From: UBA5794 sp964196275
Lineage (GTDB): Bacteria > Actinomycetota > Acidimicrobiia > Spongiisociales > UBA5794
Reading direction: 5' to 3'
Assembly (NCBI GenBank): GCA_964196275.1
Contig: CAXMSN010000087.1
Location: 1-17,646, forward strand
DNA: 17,646 nt
A model generated the notes under the pieces. The model did no database searches, was not told the origin of the DNA, and was given only the letters and a program-made list of their open reading frames with translations. The translations under genes and the position numbers were made by a program. Shown in pieces: positions 1 through 6,677 of the stretch (position 1 is its first letter; every line of letters begins with the position of its first letter).

Positions 1-648
1 GGCGAGCATCATCAACGTGAGCGGATCACCTGAAGGCGTGATGAGCGCTGCACCCACAAGGATGATCACGACGGCCCAGCGGCGAGACTGACGCAGCTTC
101 TCGCTGGTGACCAACCCGAACGCTGCAGCACCGAACAAGAACACAGGGAACTGGAACGCGATGCCAAAGGCCAGTAGGAACCGCATCGCGAACTTCAAAT
201 AGAACTCTGCACCGATGATCGGCTCAAGCGCATCGCCTCCGAAGCTCAACAGGAAGACGAGCCCACGCTCAAGGGCAAGATATCCGACGACGACACCTGC
301 GATGAACAGCACCGCAAGGATCGCCACCATCGGAATAGCCCAGCGTTTCTCTTTCTTGGATAGGGCAGGCGACACGAACCGCCAGATCTGATAGGTGATC
401 ACAGGGCTTGCAAGGATCAGCCCGCCCCAAAGAGACACCTTCATCACGACGCTGAACGCCTCTGTCGGCTTGAACGTCGCCAGTGCCGCATCGGGATCGA
501 GCGACCGGTACGGCTCAACCAACAGGTCGAGAATCTCTTCGTTGAAGTAGTAGGCGACCAGCGCGCCGATGCCAACAGCGATCGCGACCTTGATCAACCG
601 GGTCCGTAGTTCAACAAGATGTGCCGAGAACGGCATCGTCGTAGTCAC
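1..648 (-). CDS. tatC: Sec-independent protein translocase TatC (3' end outside window)
   Basis: TatC is the multi-spanning core of the twin-arginine translocase and binds the RR signal peptide of folded exported proteins. The 216 residues visible begin with a short cytoplasmic N-terminus containing SAHLVELRTRLI, the family's conserved H-L-x-E-L-R-x-R signature, followed by hydrophobic helices, the VSPAL motif, a KKEKR cytoplasmic loop and the TPSGDPLT stretch typical of the region before the last helices. The reading frame is open to base 1, so the last helix and stop codon lie outside. The GTG at 648 is chosen because it overlaps the tatB stop by four bases (GTGA), implying translational coupling; an ATG four codons downstream (636) is an alternative. 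The family identification is firm; the exact start is slightly uncertain. Confidence 0.95.
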   Translation of the reverse strand, partial: MTTTMPFSAHLVELRTRLIKVAIAVGIGALVAYYFNEEILDLLVEPYRSLDPDAALATFKPTEAFSVVMKVSLWGGLILASPVITYQIWRFVSPALSKKEKRWAIPMVAILAVLFIAGVVVGYLALERGLVFLLSFGGDALEPIIGAEFYLKFAMRFLLAFGIAFQFPVFLFGAAAFGLVTSEKLRQSRRWAVVIILVGAALITPSGDPLTLMMLA

Positions 649-1169
649 GCTTCACCCAGTTCCGTATCAGCACCCTGCCCAGAAGAAGTCTCATCGCCAG
701 AGCCCTCCGACCCAGTTCCTGCATCATCCCCCTGGCTCGCAAGCTCGCCCGTCCCCCTGCGGTCGCTGACGCTCCCTTGATCCCCCTGGCTCGCAGGCTC
801 GCCCGTCCCCCTTGAAAGGGGGACGGAAGTTTGTTGATCGTCGTCTGCTGCGTCCGTGGCCGCTTCCGCTTGGTCTGTTGTCGGTTGTCGGTTGTCTGTT
901 GTCTCCTCGGAACCAAACCCCGTAATGGCCGCCGTCGCGTCCTTCAGATCCTTCTTCACGCCCTCGTAGTCGTCCTTCACGGCACGGATCGGCTCGACCG
1001 CATCTCCCCATTCGGTCGAGATGTCCTTCGAGAACTGGGACGTCGCCCGCCGAGCCTGGGCCATGAGTTCGCCGAGCTTCCTTGCAAACTCGGGAAGGCG
1101 ATTGGGCCCGAACACGATGAGCACGACAAGCAGAATCGTGATGATCTCGGCGAATGAAAGGCTCCCCAT
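645..1169 (-). CDS. tatB: Tat translocase TatA/TatB-family subunit, TatB-like, with repeat-expanded tail
   Basis: This 174-residue protein has the TatA/B plan: one N-terminal membrane helix (about residues 7-20), the FGPNRLPE hinge at 20-27, then an amphipathic helix to about residue 80. Glu at position 8 and the G-P-x-R-L-P hinge resemble TatB more than TatA, but the two cannot be separated securely here and an annotator may call it TatA/TatE. Residues from about 88 onward are polar low-complexity sequence. They include a TTDNRQPTTDQ segment read from a heptamer DNA repeat and an 18-residue-period duplication (RGTGEPASQGD at 120-130, RGTGELASQGD at 138-148) read from a DNA repeat element. 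The tail probably does not take part in transport. The gene overlaps tatC by 4 nt and is the first gene of the pair. TAGCAT lies 7 nt before the ATG, so the transcript may be almost leaderless. Confidence 0.88.
   Translation of the reverse strand: MGSLSFAEIITILLVVLIVFGPNRLPEFARKLGELMAQARRATSQFSKDISTEWGDAVEPIRAVKDDYEGVKKDLKDATAAITGFGSEETTDNRQPTTDQAEAATDAADDDQQTSVPLSRGTGEPASQGDQGSVSDRRGTGELASQGDDAGTGSEGSGDETSSGQGADTELGEA
726..824. repeat. 54-bp-period direct repeat with terminal perfect hairpin inside tatB
   Basis: A 33-bp C-rich unit at 726-758 recurs at 780-812 with a single mismatch (AAGCTC versus AGGCTC). The period of 54 bp keeps the tatB frame. The second copy runs into a perfect inverted repeat, GTCCCCCTTGAAAGGGGGAC, at 805-824 (9-bp arms, 2-nt loop). 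The combination of near-identical units plus a GC-rich hairpin looks like a REP- or MITE-like dispersed element that happens to be translatable. That interpretation is inference: the window holds no further clear full copy. Confidence 0.75.
876..903. repeat. Heptamer tandem repeat (KGTTGTC) x4 inside tatB
   Basis: Four consecutive 7-bp units, TGTTGTC, GGTTGTC, GGTTGTC and TGTTGTC, run without interruption. The unit length is not a multiple of three, so copy-number change would usually shift the tatB frame upstream of the C-rich repeat. On the coding strand it gives the T-T-D-N-R-Q-P-T-T-D part of the TatB tail. Confidence 0.8.
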
Positions 1170-1176
1170 TCACCGG

Positions 1177-1182
1177 ATGCTA
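1177..1182 (-). promoter_or_regulatory. Candidate -10 box of the tatB-tatC transcript
   Basis: On the minus strand TAGCAT (matching TANNNT) sits 7 nt before the tatB ATG. Using the usual -10 to start-site distance, transcription would begin one base 5' of the ATG, giving an essentially leaderless mRNA. This agrees with the absence of a Shine-Dalgarno sequence there. The -35 region shows only a weak match. Confidence 0.4.
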
Positions 1183-1275
1183 GGCGATTGACAGAGTGGC
1201 GATCAGTTGCGGAACATCCGATCGCACCACGCAGCACGCTCCCGTGACTGGTGGAAGGGCAAGAACAGCCGAACA

Positions 1276-1306
1276 CAACAAAGACCGCAACAAAGACCGC
1301 AACAAA
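1276..1306. repeat. 12-bp tandem repeat in the tatB/PASTA intergenic region
   Basis: The unit CAACAAAGACCG occurs at 1276-1287 and 1288-1299, followed by a partial third copy to 1306. It lies in the 212-bp spacer between the divergently transcribed tatB and PASTA-protein genes. The rest of that spacer holds the tatB promoter candidate, a possible -10 (TAGCCT at 1321-1326) for the plus-strand gene, and its ribosome binding site. Confidence 0.8.
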
Positions 1307-1369
1307 CAGGATTCCTCCTCTAGCCTCCCGCGCACAACTGGGGGCTCGGAAGGCATCCCGAACGGCACC

Positions 1370-1375
1370 AGGAGG
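1370..1375 (+). promoter_or_regulatory. Shine-Dalgarno AGGAGG that fixes the PASTA-protein start
   Basis: A perfect AGGAGG ends 6 nt before the ATG at 1382. Translation from this ATG gives a clean signal peptide, whereas the open frame continues upstream to 1196 through the repeat-rich spacer. This site decides the start. Confidence 0.85.
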
Positions 1376-1381
1376 CCACCA

Positions 1382-3058
1382 ATGAAACGCCTATTCAGTT
1401 CACTGATCGTGCTCGGACTGCTCGCAGGGCTGCTTGCTGCAGCAGTCGGAACAGCCAGCGCACAGATCGCACCGGAAGCCCAACTCGGATTCATCAACGG
1501 TGCCAGCGCCGATGCCGTCTTCGTCACGGTCGATGGGTCACCTGCAGCGGAGAATCTGGTGTACGCCGATCTCGCTACAACCGTGATGGGCGCGGCAGGA
1601 TCGTACGGTGTCAGCTTCAGCGACGGCAGCTTCGGCGTGGCCGTGCTCGGCGTCGGCGAGGCCGCAACCATCGTTTCGGGCTACGGCAACGACACCGACA
1701 CGGCCAAGACATACCCAATCGAAGTGGCGCCGATCGCCGCCGAAATGGCGAAGTACAACGTAACGAACGCGACGTCCCTCGAATTCAGCGTGTCCATCGA
1801 CGACGGGGTTCCCCAGCCCATCGCCCCTGGCGCCAGCCTCGGAGTGGCAACCGTCGCCGCAGGCATCGTCACCGTCGTCGTCCTGGAGACCTCCGCGACC
1901 GTCCCGATCAATGCGACAGTTGACTCGTACACCGATGCGTTCATCGTGAACGACGGGAGCAGCATTGAAATCGCACTCGCCATCGTCCCGTCCATGACGA
2001 AATTGATCGCCGACATCACGCCCCCTTCTCCGACACTCGTCGAGGTCCCAGACGTCGTCGGACAACCCCAAGCGGATGCTGAACTGACCATCGCAGGTGC
2101 TGGCCTCGTTGCTGCCACATCACTTGTACCTCACGACACGGTCGAGGCAGGACTTGTCATCGACACGAGTCCCGTGGCAGGGACCGAAGTAGAGATCGGG
2201 ACTCAGGTGGCGGTCAACGTATCGACCGGGCCTCCTCCGCCCACTGTTGTCGAGGTTCCGGACGTCGTGGGTGACGCATCAGACGAGGCGGTCGCAACCC
2301 TCGAAGACGCAGGTCTCACAACCGACGTCGTCGAACTGGAAAGCGAAACAGTCGAGGCCGGACTGGTTATCGAGACCAATCCGCAGGCAGGAACCGAAGT
2401 CGCTCCCGGAACACTCGTGACCGTGACCGTATCGGCTGGCGCAGGTGACACAACCGTGCCCGACTTCACCGGAATGACGGTCGAAGAGGCGCAGGTGGCC
2501 GCAGAGGATGCAGGACTGTCGATCGAAGTAGTTCTCGACCCTGACGATCCTGACGAGGATGGAATTGTCGTCGATCAGGAGCCTGCAGCTGGCACGATCG
2601 TTGAGATCGGGAGTTCCGTCAACGTTCTCCTGAGCCCATTCATCGAAGACGCATGGACGATCGTCAAGGTCGACCCGAACCGCCTCCTCACGACGGGTGG
2701 GCTCCGGTTCGAACCGGAGTCGATCTCCGAAGCATCTGTGCTCGGCACCACGCTGACAGCCAAGGCGGTTGTCGACGAGACCGGTTTCTGGATCGCTGAG
2801 ATCGATCTCAATTCGCTTGACGGTTCAGCTCGTGAACTTCTGGTGACCGGAACGTCAGCGGACGGGTCTGAGTACGAGCAGACGTTCAAGATCCCCGAAG
2901 CAGGCGAAACGACAGACGAAGTCGTTGTCGAAGAGACGAGTTTCCCCATCTGGGGCTGGGTCGTTCTCGGAATCGCGCTTCTCGCCGTGGTCCTGCTCAT
3001 CATCCTGCTCGTGACCGGTGGTCCGAGCAAGGAAGAAGACACAACCGATACCGACTGA
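1382..3058 (+). CDS. Secreted, membrane-anchored DUF4397-like/PASTA-repeat protein
   Basis: The 558-residue product starts with a signal peptide (MKRLFSS, hydrophobic core, probable cleavage after ASA at 25-27). Residues about 33-210 resemble the DUF4397 fold (N-G-A-S-A-D-A-V-x-V-x-V-D-G opening and paired beta-rich halves). Three PASTA domains follow at about 220-281, 289-351 and 358-419, each opening with V-P-D-x-x-G and containing an x-P-x-A-G-T-x-V turn. A beta-rich region (about 424-505), an acidic linker, one transmembrane helix (about 522-545) and a short acidic cytoplasmic tail complete it. PASTA domains are known to recognise peptidoglycan fragments or mediate wall association, so a cell-wall sensing or structural role outside the membrane is likely. 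Unlike Ser/Thr kinases and PBPs that carry PASTA, it has no catalytic domain. A hairpin follows the stop. Function of the DUF4397-like part is unknown. Confidence 0.85.
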   Translation: MKRLFSSLIVLGLLAGLLAAAVGTASAQIAPEAQLGFINGASADAVFVTVDGSPAAENLVYADLATTVMGAAGSYGVSFSDGSFGVAVLGVGEAATIVSGYGNDTDTAKTYPIEVAPIAAEMAKYNVTNATSLEFSVSIDDGVPQPIAPGASLGVATVAAGIVTVVVLETSATVPINATVDSYTDAFIVNDGSSIEIALAIVPSMTKLIADITPPSPTLVEVPDVVGQPQADAELTIAGAGLVAATSLVPHDTVEAGLVIDTSPVAGTEVEIGTQVAVNVSTGPPPPTVVEVPDVVGDASDEAVATLEDAGLTTDVVELESETVEAGLVIETNPQAGTEVAPGTLVTVTVSAGAGDTTVPDFTGMTVEEAQVAAEDAGLSIEVVLDPDDPDEDGIVVDQEPAAGTIVEIGSSVNVLLSPFIEDAWTIVKVDPNRLLTTGGLRFEPESISEASVLGTTLTAKAVVDETGFWIAEIDLNSLDGSARELLVTGTSADGSEYEQTFKIPEAGETTDEVVVEETSFPIWGWVVLGIALLAVVLLIILLVTGGPSKEEDTTDTD

Positions 3059-3085
3059 CCCAGCGAACACCAAGACGATGACGTG

Positions 3086-3104
3086 GGGCGGGTAACTCCC
3101 GCCC
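3086..3104. terminator. GC-rich hairpin between convergent genes
   Basis: GGGCGGG, a TAACT loop and CCCGCCC form a perfect 7-bp stem 28 bp after the PASTA-protein stop and 37 bp before the end of the convergent permease gene. Only two T residues follow on the plus strand and no U-tract follows on the minus strand, so a bidirectional or Rho-assisted terminator is plausible rather than certain. Confidence 0.55.
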
Positions 3105-3140
3105 TTCGTCGCGCCCGGCGGCGTGCGAATCTGAACCCAT

Positions 3141-3977
3141 CTAAGAGGCGGTCTGGCGCCGCGATCTATCGGCTACTGACCGCGCAGCAAGCACGATGAA
3201 GAACAACACGATCGGTGTGACGGCCATCGTTGCAGAACCAGAGGTGTCCGCATGAAAGCTGACAACAAGGCCGGTCGCCACCGATCCCACTCCGATCACT
3301 GCGGCTGTCAGCATCATCGCCGGTACGCGGCGGACGAGCAGCGCAGCTGTAGCCGGTGGCCCGACCAACAGACCGAACACGAGCAGGGTTCCAACGGTCT
3401 GGAATGATCCGACGATCGCGAGCGTGATCAAACCGAGCATTACCGCGTGCGTGATGCCCGGGCGCAGACCAAGGAGCTTGGCTTTCTGGTCGTTGAACGA
3501 CAGCACGAGGAACGGCCTGTAGAGGACGACGCCCGCGACGAGGGTGATGAGAGCAACTGCGGCGAGCACGACTAGGTCATCGTTCGTAACACCGAGGGCG
3601 TCCCCGAACAGGATGCCTGTGAGGCTTCCTGCATACGACGCGGTGCGAGAGATCAGGATCACGCCGATTCCGAGCATGCCAACGAACAACAGGCCGATTC
3701 CGGTGTCTTCTGAGAACGTCGTCTGGCTGTGGACGAGGTTGATGCCGATGATCATGACGATCGCAGCGATCGCCGCACCCAGAAGGACGTTGAAGTCGAG
3801 CAGGATCGCAAGGGCGATGCCGGGAACGACACCGTGAACCAGCGCATCACCGAGGAACGTCATCCCTCTGATGACCACCCATGTGCCGATGAGCGCGAGG
3901 GCGATCGCCGCAAGCGAGCCGCCCACAAGGGCGCGCTGCTGGAAAGCAAGCTCGAACGGTTCGATAAGCCAGGTCAT
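3141..3977 (-). CDS. ABC-3 family metal permease (ZnuB/MntB/TroC type)
   Basis: The 278-residue integral membrane protein matches the ABC-3 permeases that import Zn2+ or Mn2+. It opens with LIEPFELAFQQRALVGG, continues with WVVIRGMTFLGDALVHGVVPGIAL (the family's most conserved stretch), then further helices and the S-F-Q-T-V-G-T-L-L-V-F-G-L-L-V-G-P-P-A-T-A motif. Its partners would be a metal-type ATPase and a zinc/manganese-binding lipoprotein; neither is in the window. It lies 71 bp after modC on the same strand, yet is from a different family than ModB. A stop codon lies two codons before the ATG, so the start is well fixed. Metal specificity cannot be read from the sequence. Confidence 0.9.
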   Translation of the reverse strand: MTWLIEPFELAFQQRALVGGSLAAIALALIGTWVVIRGMTFLGDALVHGVVPGIALAILLDFNVLLGAAIAAIVMIIGINLVHSQTTFSEDTGIGLLFVGMLGIGVILISRTASYAGSLTGILFGDALGVTNDDLVVLAAVALITLVAGVVLYRPFLVLSFNDQKAKLLGLRPGITHAVMLGLITLAIVGSFQTVGTLLVFGLLVGPPATAALLVRRVPAMMLTAAVIGVGSVATGLVVSFHADTSGSATMAVTPIVLFFIVLAARSVADRSRRQTAS

Positions 3978-3978
3978 G

Positions 3979-3991
3979 CGTCATGACGGTA
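3979..3991 (-). promoter_or_regulatory. Candidate promoter/palindrome just before the ABC-3 permease
   Basis: On the minus strand TACCGT (a TANNNT match, 3986-3991) precedes the permease ATG by 8 nt, which would place transcription start about 2 nt before the ATG. The 10-bp perfect palindrome CGTCATGACG (3979-3988) overlaps it. These suggest the permease may be separately transcribed from the mod operon, possibly under a repressor. Both signals are short and could be chance. Confidence 0.25.
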
Positions 3992-4048
3992 GCCCGCATC
4001 ACGCATTGGGCGGAGAATCGCAATCGTGACGAGCGATCCCCCGACACT

Positions 4049-5116
4049 TCAGGAGCGTTGAACGTCGATCTCCGTGGCCTTGACGGACACCCAGATCGAC
4101 GAACCGACCTCGATTCCAAGAGCCGAGACGGACTCCGTCGTTACCTCGGAAGTGAGCGGGATGGGTGCGTCGACGCTGACACGACAGCGATCCGCCATGG
4201 TCTCGATATGGGATACCGTTGTCTTCCAGGCATTCCGAGGGCTGCCTTCTGGCCTCTGCCGATGGAGCGACACGGCTCGGGGATGGATCGTGAGGAGCGT
4301 CGGTCCATCAGTCGGAGAGTCCGCAACGTGCATGACGTGCGTCCCGACCACGACCACTCCGTCTGCAACTTCGCCGCGCAACAGGTTCGTACCCGCAAGG
4401 TCAGCGGCGTACTCGGTCCGGGGGCTCCGTGTGATCTCCTCAGCTGAGCCGACCTGTGTGATCTTGCCGCCCTCGATCACATGGACCTCATCAGCAAGCA
4501 GGAAGGCCTCTCCGGGGTCATGGGTGATCAACAGCTTTGGACCGCTGAAGGCATCGAGATGTTCTCCCAGAACCCTCCGGGCCTTCGCCTTCGTGGTCAC
4601 ATCAAGCGCAGCGAGCGGCTCATCGAGCAGCAAGATCGAAGGATTCGTGGCAAGCGCTCGTGCAAGTGCGACGCGCTGAGCCTGCCCACCCGAGAGATCG
4701 CGTACGGATCGATTCTCCATCCCTGACAGATCGAGTCGATCGCACCATTCGGAAGCCACCGAGTCAGCTTCGTCAGCAGACATGCCTCGGCTTCTGAGGC
4801 CGAAAGCGATGTTGTCGGCCACAGACATGTGTGCGAAGAGCAGGTGGTCCTGGAACATCACACCAACGCCACGCTCTTCGCTCGCAACGAATACGTCGGG
4901 GCGTCGAGCGTCAAGCATCGTTCCGTCGAGCGCGATGGAGCCCCTGTCGATGGCGATGAGTCCCGCGATCGCAGCGACGACTGTGGACTTGCCTGCACCG
5001 TTCGGTCCGAGCAGCGCGACCGTTCGGCCCGGGCCGATGTCCAACGAAACGTCCAAGACAAAGCCCTCGTCTCGGTCGATACCGAAGTCGGCCACGAGAC
5101 CGGCGGCATCGATCAT
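4049..5116 (-). CDS. modC: Molybdate ABC transporter ATP-binding protein ModC
   Basis: ModC hydrolyses ATP to drive molybdate (and usually tungstate) import through ModB. The 355-residue protein shows Walker A GPNGAGKST (37-45), Q-loop Gln in VMFQDHLLF (near 89), ABC signature LSGGQAQR (141-148), Walker B ILLLDE (161-166), D-loop LAALD and switch His in LLITHD (near 199). About 110 further residues form the C-terminal TOBE-type region that in ModC proteins can bind oxyanion and sense it. Length is normal for ModC. The ATG at 5116 is preferred over an upstream in-frame GTG at 5128 because it has GGAGG 5 nt upstream and overlaps the modB stop by 4 nt. Specificity comes mainly from the neighbouring modA and modB. 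Confidence 0.93.
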   Translation of the reverse strand: MIDAAGLVADFGIDRDEGFVLDVSLDIGPGRTVALLGPNGAGKSTVVAAIAGLIAIDRGSIALDGTMLDARRPDVFVASEERGVGVMFQDHLLFAHMSVADNIAFGLRSRGMSADEADSVASEWCDRLDLSGMENRSVRDLSGGQAQRVALARALATNPSILLLDEPLAALDVTTKAKARRVLGEHLDAFSGPKLLITHDPGEAFLLADEVHVIEGGKITQVGSAEEITRSPRTEYAADLAGTNLLRGEVADGVVVVGTHVMHVADSPTDGPTLLTIHPRAVSLHRQRPEGSPRNAWKTTVSHIETMADRCRVSVDAPIPLTSEVTTESVSALGIEVGSSIWVSVKATEIDVQRS

Positions 5117-5919
5117 GTCGGCCTCCACCAGCGGTCACGGAGCAGGACCAGCACGGTCATCGATATGACGACCATGATCAGGCTGACGGCTATGGCGGTG
5201 TCCCTATCCGTTTCGAGTGCGACGAACACCGCGAGTGGAAGCGTCTGCGTTCGCCCTTGAAGGTTCCCGGCGAACGTGATCGTTGCGCCAAACTCGCCGA
5301 GTGCGCGCGCCCAGGTGAGGGCAAACCCCGCAATGACCGACGGCCAGATCATCGGAAGGGTGACCCGTCGCAGAACCGTCCAGGCTCCCGCCCCGAGTGA
5401 GGATGCAGCATGCTCGTACCGCTGGTCCATGTTCCGGAGCGCTCCCTCGACCGTGATCACGAGGAACGGCATGGACACGAACGTGACGGCCACCAATACA
5501 CCCCACGTCGAGAACGGCAGGACCAGACCAGTCAACGAGTACAGCGGTTCCCCGATGACGCCCCGTCGCCCGATCGCAAACAGCAATGCGGCGCCACCGA
5601 CCACAGGTGGGAGAACGAGCGGCAGGAGAACAAGCGAACGAACGAGCGTCCGCCCCTTGAATTCAGCACGCGCGAGAACATACGCAAGCGGCAGCCCGAA
5701 CAGCGCCGACATCGCCGTCGCACCCAACGACACGACAAGAGAAAGGCGAATGGCGTCGACAACGATGTCGCTCGTCAGCAGTGACGGTAGATCGGACCAA
5801 GGGGTGCGACCGATGAGCCCGACGATCGGCAGTAGGAAGAGGGCCACGCCGAGGCCGGCAAGCACGAAGAGCGCCACTGGCGTTCGCCGTACCGATGTCC
5901 GCCGCTTCGCATCCGTCAT
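5113..5919 (-). CDS. modB: Molybdate ABC transporter permease ModB
   Basis: The 268-residue membrane permease has a basic N-terminus, about five to six helices and the BPD_transp_1 EAA loop (EHAASSLGAGAWTVLRRVTLP followed by WPSVIAGFALTWARALGEFGATI), which docks onto ModC. The L-P-L-V-L-P-P-V-V-G-G stretch and the A-R-A-L-G-E-F-G-A-T segment are characteristic of ModB/CysT-type permeases, and the former is typical for molybdate. It overlaps modA and modC by ATGA junctions on both sides, so it lies in the middle of one polycistronic unit. No Shine-Dalgarno is obvious, in keeping with coupled translation from modA. Confidence 0.94.
   Translation of the reverse strand: MTDAKRRTSVRRTPVALFVLAGLGVALFLLPIVGLIGRTPWSDLPSLLTSDIVVDAIRLSLVVSLGATAMSALFGLPLAYVLARAEFKGRTLVRSLVLLPLVLPPVVGGAALLFAIGRRGVIGEPLYSLTGLVLPFSTWGVLVAVTFVSMPFLVITVEGALRNMDQRYEHAASSLGAGAWTVLRRVTLPMIWPSVIAGFALTWARALGEFGATITFAGNLQGRTQTLPLAVFVALETDRDTAIAVSLIMVVISMTVLVLLRDRWWRPT
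5122..5126 (-). promoter_or_regulatory. Shine-Dalgarno GGAGG for modC inside the modB 3' end
   Basis: GGAGG lies within the last codons of modB and 5 nt before the ATG at 5116. It supports that ATG as the modC start and indicates that modC is translated with its own ribosome site as well as by coupling. Confidence 0.65.
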
Positions 5920-6677
5920 GGGAGTTCGAATCCGTGGTCTTCGAGAATCGCTGCACCCTCCGCCGATGTGACAAAGCGGATGAACGCCTCACCCCCGGCC
6001 GGGTTCGGCGCAGACGCAAGCAGGGCGATCGGGTACTCGGCTGTCACGTCGTGGTTGATGGGAACCGTGATCGAGTCGACCAATCCCGACGCGGATATCA
6101 CATCCGTGACGTAGACGATTCCTGCATCGATCTCACCGAGGCCGATCTTGAGAAGCAGGGATCGAACGTTCGGCTCATTGCTGTCAACCGACGGATCGAC
6201 ATCGGCACTCGCCAGAACCTGACGTGCGAACGCGCCACACGGTACCGATTCGGCACAGAGGCCCACGAAGAGGTCCGTGCGCGCAAAGTCCTCGAGTCCA
6301 ATGACAGCACCGGGGTTTCCTGCCGGGACCGCGATCACCATGTGGTTCTCAACGAATACCTCCGCCGTGCGTTCGGCGTCACCACCAGCTACGACCTCAT
6401 CCATGGTCGCGACACTCGCGGATGCGAAAACGTCAGCTGGCGCTCCTTCAAGTATCTGTTCGCGGAGCGCTGCGCTCCCGCCGATGTTGAGCAGCACGTC
6501 GAATTCGGGGTGTACGCGTTCGAAGGAGACTTCCATATCTCGGAACACATCTGAGAGCGAGGCTGCTGCCGACACCACAACCTCTCGGCTGTCGGTCTCC
6601 GATGCATCGCTGCATCCGGAGACTGCCATAGTTCCGGCAAGCATCAACGCCACCCATCCGAGGATCGTCGCGTTCAC
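5916..6677 (-). CDS. modA: Molybdate-binding lipoprotein ModA
   Basis: This 253-residue extracytoplasmic protein captures molybdate for ModBC. It has a lipoprotein signal ending in the lipobox VSGC (Cys22), then VVVSAAASLSDVF, the ModA opening whose Ser residues bind the oxyanion. Further family segments are GGSAALREQILEGAPADVFASA, ENHMVIAVP, and EIDAGIVYVTDV, which contains the conserved Tyr region. Length is typical. The GTG start at 6677 overlaps the regulator's stop codon by 4 nt (GTGA). The lipid anchor fits a single-membrane (monoderm) organism. Tungstate or related oxyanions as additional ligands cannot be excluded. Confidence 0.95.
   Translation of the reverse strand: MNATILGWVALMLAGTMAVSGCSDASETDSREVVVSAAASLSDVFRDMEVSFERVHPEFDVLLNIGGSAALREQILEGAPADVFASASVATMDEVVAGGDAERTAEVFVENHMVIAVPAGNPGAVIGLEDFARTDLFVGLCAESVPCGAFARQVLASADVDPSVDSNEPNVRSLLLKIGLGEIDAGIVYVTDVISASGLVDSITVPINHDVTAEYPIALLASAPNPAGGEAFIRFVTSAEGAAILEDHGFELP

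Noticed and set aside
726..903. CRISPR array
   Set aside because: Only two units with short, non-spacer-like separation, lying inside a coding frame; no cas genes nearby.
1196..1381. 62-codon N-terminal extension of the PASTA protein
   Set aside because: It reads through the repeat-rich spacer, and the ATG at 1382 has a perfect Shine-Dalgarno and begins a textbook signal peptide.
2702..2719. 18-nt perfect palindrome CTCCGGTTCGAACCGGAG, partly like a tRNA T-arm
   Set aside because: It lies inside the PASTA-protein coding sequence (L-R-F-E-P-E), does not fold as a proper T-arm, and no acceptor, D or anticodon arms are near it.
5276..5971. 231-codon plus-strand open frame opposite modB
   Set aside because: Arg/Ser/Thr-rich antisense reading of a convincing modB gene.
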